Source: Spirochaetaceae bacterium (GTDB lineage: Bacteria; Spirochaetota; Spirochaetia; SZUA-6; Fen-1364). From it: DNA of 13,078 nucleotides. The stretch spans positions 1,053 through 14,130 of the forward strand of contig PMDT01000271.1 in NCBI GenBank assembly GCA_003154555.1, written 5' to 3'. Positions within the stretch are counted from its first letter, which is position 1. Each line of letters begins with the position of its first letter. Position numbers and translations under genes: made by a program. This document shows positions 1-5,545 of this stretch, in pieces. The notes below the pieces were generated by a model, which saw only the letters and a list, made by a program, of their open reading frames with translations, had not been told where the DNA came from and ran no database searches.

Positions 1-9
1 AGCGTGCTT

Positions 10-29
10 CCCGGGGAATGCTCCCCGGG
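10..29. other. Perfect 8-bp hairpin near window start
   Basis: CCCGGGGA (10-17) pairs perfectly with TCCCCGGG (22-29) around the loop ATGC. No T tract follows on the + strand, so it is not a classic intrinsic terminator. It may end the gene to the left of the window or structure the leader of the membrane-protein gene that starts at 81. The function is not known. Confidence 0.45.
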
Positions 30-40
30 CGAAACAAGGC

Positions 41-64
41 TCCTGGCTGAACTGTTTGCCAGGA
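41..64. other. Second hairpin upstream of the first gene
   Basis: TCCTGGC (41-47) pairs with GCCAGGA (58-64) around a 10-base loop. It ends five bases before the Shine-Dalgarno sequence GGAGG (70-74). Together with the hairpin at 10-29 it makes a tandem-hairpin region that could be a transcript 3' end or a structured 5' leader. I do not recognise it as a known RNA family. Confidence 0.4.
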
Positions 65-80
65 TCCCGGGAGGATGAGA

Positions 81-380
81 ATGGACATCGTGAGCTTCAC
101 CCAGGACGCCTCGCACCTCGTGCTGGGAGCGTTTGCCACCTTCTGCGCGATCCTCCTGTGGTCGCGCACACGCGACCTCGCGTGGACCTTCATCATCATC
201 GGCGCCATCGTCTCCTACGCGGACATTGTGCTCTCGACCCTGCGGGCATTCGGCATCCTGGGCGAGGATCTCCTGCGCTACCACGGAGTACCCGTGCTTC
301 AGATCGCTCTTGCCGATCTGCCGCTCCTCTTCACCGGCATCGGGTTTCTCATTGCCGTGTCCCGCAGGAGGCTGCCCTGA
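81..380 (+). CDS. Small three-helix membrane protein, function unknown
   Basis: A 99-residue hydrophobic protein with three likely membrane helices at about residues 11-27, 34-54 and 75-95. It has basic residues after helix 1 (SRTR) and a basic C-terminus (SRRRLP). I do not recognise a named family and see no catalytic motif. Start choice: two in-frame ATGs lie at 75 and 81. GGAGG ends at 74, directly against the first, which leaves no spacing, and stands six bases from the second, so 81 is preferred. The stop codon (378-380) lies two bases before the start of the NagB-like/PIG-L gene, so the two are surely co-transcribed. That suggests a membrane partner for the amino-sugar enzyme, but this is inference from position only. 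Confidence 0.75.
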   Translation: MDIVSFTQDASHLVLGAFATFCAILLWSRTRDLAWTFIIIGAIVSYADIVLSTLRAFGILGEDLLRYHGVPVLQIALADLPLLFTGIGFLIAVSRRRLP

Positions 381-382
381 CC

Positions 383-1918
383 ATGGCCGGCATCCGCGTC
401 ATTCCCGCGCGCGACGAGGCGAATATCGAGCAGAAGGTCGTCACCTTCCTCCTTGCCGCGGTCCAGGAAAAGCCGGACCTGATCATTTCCGTATTTGCCG
501 GCACACCGGCATTCGGCGTCTACCGGCTGCTCGTGGACCGGGCGCGCGCCGAGGTTGTCGACTTTTCCCGCGTCCGCTTCGTGGTGTTCGACGAGCTGCT
601 GCCGGAAGCGGCGGCGGCGGCCACTCAACTCCGCGAAACTCCGCGGAAGGGTGGCATTCCGGCGGCCATTGCGCACAAGGGCGACAGCGGACCCTTCCGC
701 GCCATTCTCGATGAGCGGCTCTTCATGCCACTGGGCATCCCGGCGGACAATGTGATCGGCTTCTCGCCCTCCCGCGACCGGGAGGCCGAGACAGCGAGGG
801 TCGCGGGGCATCTTGCCGTCGCCGGCATCGACATTGCGCTCCTCTCCGTCGATTCGCGGGGTCATATCGGATTCCACGTCAACGGCTCCAATCTCGATTC
901 CACGGCGGGCATCGTGCGCGTGGAGAACAGCGCGCGCTGGGGTGCCGCGGAGGCCTTTTCCCTCGGGCTCGCCGACCTCGCGCAGGCGTCACGCATCCTG
1001 CTTTTCGCCGCGGGGCGCAACATGGCGGAGATCGTGCACCGGCTCACCGAGGGGACCTTTGACCCGTCCGTGCCGATCTCCGTGCTCCAGCACCATGGGG
1101 ACGTGCTTCTCGTCGCCGATACAGGCGCCCTCTCCCGGATCGCGCGCGAAGAGCGCATCCACGGCTTCTACTCGGGATTCCTGATCATGGATGCGCAGTC
1201 CGCGCCCACGGGGCGCAGGATCCTCGTGGTGTCGCCGCACCCCGACGATGCGCCCATCAGCCTCGGCGGCACCATGGCGATGCTGAGCCAGGCGAACACC
1301 GTGACGACGGCCGTCATGACCACCGGGCACCGCTCCTTCATCTATGGCACCCAGCGTGCCGAACGGATCGCCATCCGCGAGGCCGAGGTGATGAGGGAGT
1401 CACGGTTCCTCGGCGTCGAACCGCGTTTCCTGCGGCTTCCCTTTTACGACGCGAACTACGAAATATCGGAGCGCGACCTGGAGATATTCGGAAGCCTGCT
1501 CACGACCTTTGCGCCGGACTGGATCTTCATGCCGCATCAGAAGGACAGCCACCCCGCGCACATGGCAACGCGGACCGTCGTCAAGGAGGCGCTGAAGCGC
1601 CACCTCGCGGGCACGTCCCGGACAATGGAGTGCTGGCTTTACGAAGGCCCCTGGGCTCTTTTCAACAGGGGCGAGTTCAACGCCATCGTCACCGTCCCGG
1701 GCATTTCCTTCGAGCGAAAGCTCCAGGCCATCCGCGCACATGAGTCGCAGATCGCGCGCACGCCGTATGACGTGGCCGCTGAATCGCTCGCACGGATGCG
1801 GTCCGCGCTTGTACCGGAGTCGGAGTTGGCAGGATTCGGGGCGCGACCTCCCCGTCTCGACGCGTGGCTGGAGCTTTTCTACCGGGAAAGCGTGCGCGGG
1901 GAATCGGCGGGATTGTAG
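383..1918 (+). CDS. NagB-like (degenerate) - PIG-L deacetylase fusion
   Basis: A 511-residue two-domain protein. Residues about 1-265 follow the glucosamine-6-phosphate deaminase/isomerase fold, with AGTP (sugar-phosphate loop), FDE with D70, the GHIGF segment with H161, and SVLQHH. Residues about 280-500 form a PIG-L/LmbE deacetylase domain with HPDD at 286-289 and HPAH at 390-393, giving the His and Asp residues expected to bind zinc. PIG-L enzymes remove N-acetyl groups from GlcNAc-type substrates, so the fusion points to GlcNAc or a GlcNAc conjugate. In the deaminase domain the usual DGHIAFNEP reads RGHIGFHVN: the Asp before GH and the Glu after FN, both catalytic in E. coli NagB, are replaced by Arg159 and Val166. 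Ordinary deaminase activity is therefore doubtful and the domain may only bind sugar. AGGAGG lies at 366-371. An in-frame extension upstream of 383 overlaps the membrane-protein gene and is not believable as coding. Confidence 0.88.
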   Translation: MAGIRVIPARDEANIEQKVVTFLLAAVQEKPDLIISVFAGTPAFGVYRLLVDRARAEVVDFSRVRFVVFDELLPEAAAAATQLRETPRKGGIPAAIAHKGDSGPFRAILDERLFMPLGIPADNVIGFSPSRDREAETARVAGHLAVAGIDIALLSVDSRGHIGFHVNGSNLDSTAGIVRVENSARWGAAEAFSLGLADLAQASRILLFAAGRNMAEIVHRLTEGTFDPSVPISVLQHHGDVLLVADTGALSRIAREERIHGFYSGFLIMDAQSAPTGRRILVVSPHPDDAPISLGGTMAMLSQANTVTTAVMTTGHRSFIYGTQRAERIAIREAEVMRESRFLGVEPRFLRLPFYDANYEISERDLEIFGSLLTTFAPDWIFMPHQKDSHPAHMATRTVVKEALKRHLAGTSRTMECWLYEGPWALFNRGEFNAIVTVPGISFERKLQAIRAHESQIARTPYDVAAESLARMRSALVPESELAGFGARPPRLDAWLELFYRESVRGESAGL

Positions 1919-1937
1919 CCAAACGCCAGCGGTGGAC

Positions 1938-1966
1938 AAAAAAGCCCGGCCAAGGCCGGGCTTTTT
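1938..1966. terminator. Bidirectional intrinsic terminator
   Basis: GCCCGGCC (1944-1951) pairs with GGCCGGGC (1954-1961). The stem is flanked by six A residues on the left and five T residues on the right, so it works for both strands. It lies between the convergent ends of the NagB-like/PIG-L gene (stop at 1918) and the ferredoxin gene (stop at 2000). Confidence 0.9.
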
Positions 1967-1999
1967 GCCGTCTGGAGCGGCATCGTGGAATGGTGGGCC

Positions 2000-2185
2000 C
2001 TACTCGACCAGGATGGCCTCTGCCGGGCAATCGCTCGCCGCGTCCCGCACCGCCTTTTCCATATTCGCCGGAACCTCGGGAGTGATGACTTCTGCGATAT
2101 CCTTGCCCATTTTGAAGACCTGAGGCACGCTGTCCGTGCACAGGCCGCAGGCAGTGCACAGGTCGGCGTCAATCCTAACCTTCAT
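2000..2185 (-). CDS. Small [4Fe-4S] ferredoxin
   Basis: A 61-residue low-potential electron carrier of the short single-cluster type found in Thermotoga and Desulfovibrio. It starts MKVRIDADLC and has cluster ligands C10, C13 and C16 in CxxCxxC, with the fourth, C53, in DCP near the C-terminus. Only one cluster is expected. The position that in several relatives holds an extra Cys before the Pro (CPDVF) is Val here (VPQVF), so the disulfide seen in some members cannot form. The ATG at 2183-2185 is preceded by AGGAAGGAG, an excellent ribosome-binding site. The length and N-terminus match the family. It is a single-gene transcript with its own promoter and a shared terminator. The redox partner is not evident in this window. 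Confidence 0.93.
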   Translation of the reverse strand: MKVRIDADLCTACGLCTDSVPQVFKMGKDIAEVITPEVPANMEKAVRDAASDCPAEAILVE

Positions 2186-2210
2186 CGTCCGCTCCTTCCT
2201 GATGTGGTAT

Positions 2211-2236
2211 CCCGCCGCATCGCGTTTGCCGGCGGG
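2211..2236 (-). other. Hairpin in ferredoxin mRNA leader
   Basis: CCCGCCG (2211-2217) pairs with CGGCGGG (2230-2236). If transcription begins about 7 bases after the -10 at 2244-2249, this stem would be at the very 5' end of the ferredoxin mRNA, upstream of its ribosome-binding site. It may be a stabilising 5' stem. Nothing else links it to regulation. Confidence 0.4.
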
Positions 2237-2243
2237 CACGATG

Positions 2244-2272
2244 ACAATATCCCAGTTGCCGCCGCGTTTCAA
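2244..2272 (-). promoter_or_regulatory. Sigma70-type promoter for ferredoxin
   Basis: Read on the minus strand, TTGAAA (2267-2272) is followed by a 17-bp spacer and TATTGT (2244-2249). The -35 matches the consensus at 5 of 6 positions and the -10 at 4 of 6. It sits about 60 bp upstream of the ferredoxin start codon. Confidence 0.5.
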
Positions 2273-2336
2273 GGATGCTGTTCCTCTCCCGAGGGGCTCC
2301 GGGCACGGACCGGGACGCCGTGGAGAGCGCGATTGC

Positions 2337-2364
2337 TTGACAGAAGCATGGATTTGGCTATTCT
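2337..2364 (+). promoter_or_regulatory. Sigma70-type promoter for the 84-aa membrane protein
   Basis: A perfect TTGACA (2337-2342) is followed by a 16-bp spacer and TATTCT (2359-2364, 4 of 6). The predicted start lies just upstream of the ribosome-binding site GGAGG (2383-2387). This and the ferredoxin promoter account for much of the gene-free stretch 2186-2393, where I see no further gene. Confidence 0.5.
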
Positions 2365-2393
2365 TGGCAAAGAAAATACATTGGAGGCATCGA

Positions 2394-2648
2394 ATGATTG
2401 CTCTCATTATCGGCGTCGTTCTCGTGCTTTTTGCCGTCTATGCGGTTCTTCCTTTCTCCTGGAGCCTGAACTGGTGGCAGCCCGTTCTCGAGTTCCTCAA
2501 GGGGGGAGTCCCCATTCTCGCGGTCTTCATAGGTCTGATCGCCTTCTTCGTCGGAGTGGCGGACATCAAGGACAAGATCGAAGCGAAGAAGGAGGAGGCG
2601 GAGGAAAAGGCGGAGAAGAAGGACGAGCCGGCCAAGGGAACCCCTTGA
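2394..2648 (+). CDS. Small membrane protein with charged C-terminal tail
   Basis: An 84-residue protein. Hydrophobic helices cover residues about 1-20 and 38-57, joined by a short amphipathic linker rich in Trp (WSLNWW). The last 25 residues are almost all Lys, Glu, Asp and Ala, which predicts a helical, soluble tail, probably cytoplasmic. I know no function for it. The layout (two helices with a short highly charged tail) resembles small conserved hypothetical membrane proteins of spirochaetes, from memory only. The ATG at 2394 has GGAGG six bases upstream and its own promoter. Its stop codon lies inside the possible -35 box of rplM, so its transcription may feed into or interfere with the ribosomal-protein operon. 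Confidence 0.8.
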   Translation: MIALIIGVVLVLFAVYAVLPFSWSLNWWQPVLEFLKGGVPILAVFIGLIAFFVGVADIKDKIEAKKEEAEEKAEKKDEPAKGTP

Positions 2649-2673
2649 CATTCCCCCGGGGGTGTGGCACTGT
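2645..2673 (+). promoter_or_regulatory. Candidate promoter for rplM-rpsI
   Basis: A perfect TTGACA (2645-2650), overlapping the stop codon of the 84-aa gene, is followed 17 bp later by CACTGT (2668-2673). That -10 is poor, but a TGG directly before it gives an extended -10. The spacer holds the palindrome CCCCCGGGGG (2653-2662). There is no room for a promoter between the terminator-like hairpin (ending 2704) and rplM (2731), which makes this the best local candidate. Confidence 0.38.
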
Positions 2674-2681
2674 ACCTTTCC

Positions 2682-2704
2682 CGCGGCACCCATGCCGCGT
2701 TTTT
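2682..2704 (+). terminator. Intrinsic terminator or attenuator upstream of rplM
   Basis: CGCGGCA (2682-2688) and TGCCGCG (2693-2699) form a perfect 7-bp stem with loop CCCA, followed directly by five T residues (2700-2704). It can end the transcript of the 84-aa membrane protein. Because it is only 26 bases from the rplM start, any rplM transcript from the promoter at 2645-2673 would also contain it, so an attenuator or leader-binding role is possible. Confidence 0.65.
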
Positions 2705-2730
2705 CCTGATCAGGGAGTGGTTGGAGAGCG

Positions 2731-3162
2731 ATGAAAACGATATTTGTCAAACCCAGCGAGGTCGAGCACAAGTGGTACCTCATTGACGCAGAGGGCAAGG
2801 TGCTGGGACGGCTGGCCTCCCGCGTCGTGGCGATACTCCGCGGCAAGAACAAGCCGGAGTACACGCCGCATTGGGACATGGGTGACTCAGTTGTCATTAT
2901 CAATGCCGCAAAGATCCAGGTGACGGGCCGCAAGCCCGCCCAGAAGCTCTACTACCGCCATTCGAAATACCCCGGCGGGTTCCGCGCGGAGCCGTATGAG
3001 AAGGTCTTCGCCCGCAAGCCGGCGTGGCCCCTGGAGCGCGCGATAGAGGGGATGCTGCCCAAGGGACCGATGGGCCGCAAGCTTTTCAAGAAGCTGAAGG
3101 TTTATGCAGGACCCGAGCACCCGCATGCCTCGCAGAAGCCCATCAAGCTCGAGATTTCCTGA
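2731..3162 (+). CDS. rplM: 50S ribosomal protein L13
   Basis: A 143-residue L13, the family's usual length. It begins MKTIFVKPSEVEHKWYLIDA and contains VLGRLAS, GDSVVIINA, the YYRHSKYPGGF segment, AIEGMLPKGPMGR and VYAGPEHPH, all typical of bacterial L13. L13 binds 23S rRNA domains II and VI and is an early assembly protein of the large subunit. GGAGAG lies a few bases before the ATG at 2731. It is followed after 20 bases by rpsI, the standard pairing across bacteria. In several bacteria this operon is controlled by L13 itself through its mRNA leader, which is relevant to the hairpin at 2682-2704. Confidence 0.98.
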   Translation: MKTIFVKPSEVEHKWYLIDAEGKVLGRLASRVVAILRGKNKPEYTPHWDMGDSVVIINAAKIQVTGRKPAQKLYYRHSKYPGGFRAEPYEKVFARKPAWPLERAIEGMLPKGPMGRKLFKKLKVYAGPEHPHASQKPIKLEIS

Positions 3163-3182
3163 AAGAGAGCAAGGAGCATACC

Positions 3183-3575
3183 TTGGTCAAGAATCTGACA
3201 GTTGCCACCGGCAAGAGAAAGACTTCAATCGCCCGAGTTTTCCTCCGGGACGGCGCCGGCGCGGTCATTATCAATGGAAAGACCGTTGACGAATATTTTG
3301 CCGGTCTTCCCAACGCGCACAGCGTCATCGCCCCGCTCGACGTCACCAATTCCACCGGAAAGTTCGACATCCTGATCACGGTGAAAGGCGGCGGCATCAC
3401 CGGCCAGATCGAAGCGTGCCGGCACGGCATTGCCCGCGCTCTGAACGCCTATGACGCCACGAACCACCTGGCCCTCCGTGCGAACGGCTTCCTGACAAGG
3501 GATTCGCGCATGGTGGAAAGGAAGAAGTACGGACAGTCCGGCGCCCGCAGACGCTTCCAGTTCTCCAAGAGATAG
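3183..3575 (+). CDS. rpsI: 30S ribosomal protein S9 (TTG start)
   Basis: A 130-residue S9, the standard family length. Key segments are ATGKRKTSIARVFL at the N-terminus, the VKGGGITGQ core, ARALNAYD and the basic C-terminal tail GARRRFQFSKR that reaches the P-site tRNA. The start is TTG at 3183-3185: AAGGAG stands at 3171-3176, six bases upstream, the protein then begins exactly where other S9 proteins do, and no ATG or GTG is available nearby. A weaker start codon may help balance S9 against L13. Co-transcribed with rplM, with recX following closely. Confidence 0.97.
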   Translation: MVKNLTVATGKRKTSIARVFLRDGAGAVIINGKTVDEYFAGLPNAHSVIAPLDVTNSTGKFDILITVKGGGITGQIEACRHGIARALNAYDATNHLALRANGFLTRDSRMVERKKYGQSGARRRFQFSKR

Positions 3576-3612
3576 GCCAACGGGAGAAGATCCCGGGCCT
3601 TCCCTTTCGGTC

Positions 3613-4218
3613 ATTTCCGTCGAGCTCAAGGGAGCCGCCGGAGAGGCGGTCCGCATCCACCTCTCTGACGGCTCTTTCTTCATCCTCCACGCCGAAGTGT
3701 TCGCCCGCACGCAGATCGCATCCGGTTCGCTTCTCGACATCGAAACACGGGATGAGCTTCTTCGCCGTTCGGAGCGCATCATGGCGAGGGACCGAGCCCT
3801 CCTGCTGCTCTCCCATGCGGCCCAGACGCGGCGTGGTCTTGCGAGGAAGCTCGCCGCGCGTGGTTTCAGCGCTTCGGCCGTTCACCATGCCGTTGCGCGC
3901 ATGGCCGAGCTGGGCTACCTCGACGATAAGGCATTTGCGGCGTCGTGGGTCCGGTCGCGCCTCTCGATGCGGAAGGACGGTGTCTTCGCGCTCTCCCGCG
4001 GGCTCATGACGCGCGGGATCGCCCGGCCGCTGGCCGATGAAGTGCTGCAGGAGATGTACCCGCCCGACGACGAGGCGGCAGTGGCTTTCGAGCTGGTGCA
4101 GGGCCTCTCCCGCGACGCGGCGATCCGACGGCTCACGGGAAGGGGCTTTCGCGCGCGCGCTATTGCGACGGCTGTCCGTTATCTGAAGCGAAAAGATCGA
4201 GAGCCGGACGAGGAATGA
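3613..4218 (+). CDS. recX: RecX regulatory protein, start codon uncertain
   Basis: RecX binds RecA filaments and inhibits recombinase activity. The C-terminal three-helix repeats are clear: LLSHAAQTRRGLARKLAARGF, the hallmark LGYLDDKAFA, and a last repeat with LTGRGFRARAI ending in Lys/Arg and Asp/Glu. The family's N-terminal beta-strand region is also encoded (SVELKGAAGEAVRIHLSDGS, then a short IASGSLL turn) but lies upstream of the first canonical start, GTG at 3697. The frame is open back to 3496, inside rpsI, with no ATG, GTG or TTG. ATT at 3613 would give a 201-residue protein with a natural N-terminus, though I see no ribosome-binding site at proper spacing. A start at 3697 would give 173 residues and cut the N-terminal domain. 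It follows rpsI by under 40 bases and overlaps the convergent DUF434 gene by 59 bases. Confidence 0.88.
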   Translation: MSVELKGAAGEAVRIHLSDGSFFILHAEVFARTQIASGSLLDIETRDELLRRSERIMARDRALLLLSHAAQTRRGLARKLAARGFSASAVHHAVARMAELGYLDDKAFAASWVRSRLSMRKDGVFALSRGLMTRGIARPLADEVLQEMYPPDDEAAVAFELVQGLSRDAAIRRLTGRGFRARAIATAVRYLKRKDREPDEE

Positions 4219-4843
4219 AATGGAATCCTTCCACCAGCACACAGCGCGCCAGGTCGAATACCTCCTGGGCGCTGTCCAGAAGGACTGAGTCTGATGATGC
4301 AATGACTCCCGGGTATGTCTTCAGAGGGTAGTCGGCGCTCCGCGCGATTTCCGCGCGTGCAGGGAAGGGGAGGGTCTGGAAGTGCGTTCGCAGCTCATCT
4401 GCCATGCGTCCCGACCAGGTGATGGGCGCGTCCAGCCAGGCGTCGACGCGGGCAGGACACAAGCGACGCAGCGTCTCAAGGATGGCCTGGATGGCGCGCC
4501 CCGTCACGTCGGTAGCCCTGTAGCTGCCGTGCGCCGCCGCGGCATCGCGAAGCACGCCGTCGTCCGCAAGGAAAACCCGACGACCGCAGAGATAGCTTTC
4601 GATCGTGATCAGAACATTATACCAATCGATGCCCAGCGGTTTTCCAGCTATGGAAAGAAGGACTTTCTTCCTGCGGCTCGATGCTGTATCATCGACGACG
4701 ATGCTTCGGAAAAGGCAGTTTCGTTCGAGCCGCGTCAGGCCATGTTTGTCGCCGACAAGCTTCAAAGATGCTTTTTCGGGATATCCTTTATTCCTGAGAT
4801 ATCGGTAGGTGTTACATGCGTCGTGGAAATAATTGGTTGACAT
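4160..4843 (-). CDS. DUF434 domain-containing protein, possible nuclease-like fold
   Basis: A 227-residue protein. The N-terminal segment (about 8-60) has the DUF434 pattern YRYLRNKGYPEKASLKLVGD followed by GLTRLERNCLFR. The remainder (about 61-205) matches the C-terminal domain usually joined to it, with GIDWYNVLITIES, VFLADDGVLRD, LDAPITWSGR and IASSDSVLLD. The family is common in archaea and patchy in bacteria and I know of no proven function. The spaced acidic residues (D73, E82, D94, D95, D138, D185) and the IDxYNVLI strand look like a PIN- or RNase H-like nuclease core, an inference only. The ATG at 4841-4843 matches the conserved N-terminus. No Shine-Dalgarno sequence is visible and the leader would be short. 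Its last 59 bases overlap the end of recX on the other strand. Confidence 0.85.
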   Translation of the reverse strand: MSTNYFHDACNTYRYLRNKGYPEKASLKLVGDKHGLTRLERNCLFRSIVVDDTASSRRKKVLLSIAGKPLGIDWYNVLITIESYLCGRRVFLADDGVLRDAAAAHGSYRATDVTGRAIQAILETLRRLCPARVDAWLDAPITWSGRMADELRTHFQTLPFPARAEIARSADYPLKTYPGVIASSDSVLLDSAQEVFDLARCVLVEGFHFIPRPALDLFASDNGQPSQ

Positions 4844-4863
4844 TATGGATATAATTGGTATAC
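4825..4863. repeat. 22-bp-spaced direct repeat in divergent control region
   Basis: GGAAATAATTGGTTGAC (4825-4841) and GGATATAATTGGTATAC (4847-4863) match at 14 of 17 positions, offset by 22 bp, about two helical turns. One covers the -35 and the other the -10 of the HTH-receiver promoter. The palindrome TATACTGTATA (4859-4869) overlaps the second. This looks like a paired operator, and the regulator at 4919 is the obvious candidate ligand, by inference. Confidence 0.5.
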
Positions 4864-4864
4864 T
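4837..4864 (+). promoter_or_regulatory. Strong sigma70-type promoter for the HTH-receiver operon
   Basis: A perfect TTGACA (4837-4842), a 16-bp spacer and TATACT (4859-4864, 5 of 6) in a strongly AT-rich stretch that stands out from the GC-rich surroundings. A perfect TATAAT also lies at 4866-4871 but is too far from this -35. The -35 overlaps the start codon of the DUF434 gene on the other strand. A minus-strand -10 candidate, TATTAT (4867-4872), lies within the same region, so the two transcription units probably compete. Confidence 0.6.
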
Positions 4865-4918
4865 GTATAATATTGAGAAATGCCCTGGTCGGAGTGCACG
4901 ACCGAAAGGATAACAGCA

Positions 4919-5545
4919 ATGGGGAAAAAGGAAAAGAAGGTCCGCATTTTCTCGGCCCTCGAAGTTGCAGATATCTGTGGTGTCGTCAATCAGACAGCGA
5001 TCAACTGGATAAAGAATGGTTTTCTGAAGGCATTCATGACACCCGGCGGCCAATATCGCGTCTATGCGGAGGACCTTTTCGATTTCCTTTCTTCCCGCGG
5101 CATGCGCATTCCGGATGAGCTTGCCGAGTCGTCCGAGGGCGGGCCCAATTGGGAATGCGTCCTCATCGTCGATGACGACGAAAACATTAACACCCTGCTG
5201 ACGCGCTACCTGAGCAGGCGCTCCCCTTCCTGGACCGTCATCCAGGCTTTCGATGGCTTCGAGGCGGGAAAGCTTATCAGCGCGTCGCACCCCGGGGTGA
5301 TCCTGCTGGACATCAACCTCCCCGGCATCGACGGCCACAAGCTCTGCCGCCGCATCAAGGAGGACCCTTCCCTCGGTGGTCCGATCATCATCGCCATCAC
5401 GGGTCTCACGGATGAGGACATGGAGGGCACGGTGCTTGCGGAGGGAGCGGACGCCTTCCGTCGCAAGCCGCTGGATTTCGAGAACCTGTACGTGACAATC
5501 GGAGAGCTTTCCGCGGCGCGCGTCGGAGGCGGGGGAGTGGGATGA
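4919..5545 (+). CDS. Response regulator with N-terminal excisionase/MerR-like HTH
   Basis: A 208-residue DNA-binding response regulator with the reverse of the common domain order. Residues about 9-68 form a winged-helix domain of the excisionase/MerR type: FSALEVADICGV, the recognition helix around TAINWIKNGFLKAF, then the wing TPGGQYRVYAEDLFDFL. Residues about 79-197 are a full receiver domain with acidic pocket D85-D87, phospho-acceptor D131 in LLDINLPGIDG, switch T161 and K183 in RKPLD. A Gly-rich tail ends the protein. The start at 4919 has AAAGGA at suitable spacing. An upstream in-frame ATG at 4880 lacks a ribosome-binding site. No sensor kinase is in the window. The next gene overlaps by ATGA (5542-5545), which means translational coupling. 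It may autoregulate through the repeats at 4825-4863. Confidence 0.92.
   Translation: MGKKEKKVRIFSALEVADICGVVNQTAINWIKNGFLKAFMTPGGQYRVYAEDLFDFLSSRGMRIPDELAESSEGGPNWECVLIVDDDENINTLLTRYLSRRSPSWTVIQAFDGFEAGKLISASHPGVILLDINLPGIDGHKLCRRIKEDPSLGGPIIIAITGLTDEDMEGTVLAEGADAFRRKPLDFENLYVTIGELSAARVGGGGVG

Noticed and set aside
56..382. N-terminal extension of the NagB-like/PIG-L protein
   Set aside because: This frame runs through the membrane-protein gene, gives a low-complexity Arg/His-rich translation, and the true start at 383 has a perfect AGGAGG.
4160..4218. Frame decay at the recX/DUF434 junction
   Set aside because: Both proteins read through the overlap with sensible C-termini (RecX ends in a charged tail; DUF434 ends after its conserved region), so a genuine convergent overlap is simpler.
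4866..4871. Perfect TATAAT as the -10 of the HTH-receiver promoter
   Set aside because: It is 23 bp from the perfect -35, too far. TATACT at 4859-4864 has a workable 16-bp spacer.
4844..5338. N-terminal extension of the DUF434 protein on the minus strand
   Set aside because: It would cross the promoter and the HTH-receiver gene. The DUF434 homology begins right after the ATG at 4841-4843.
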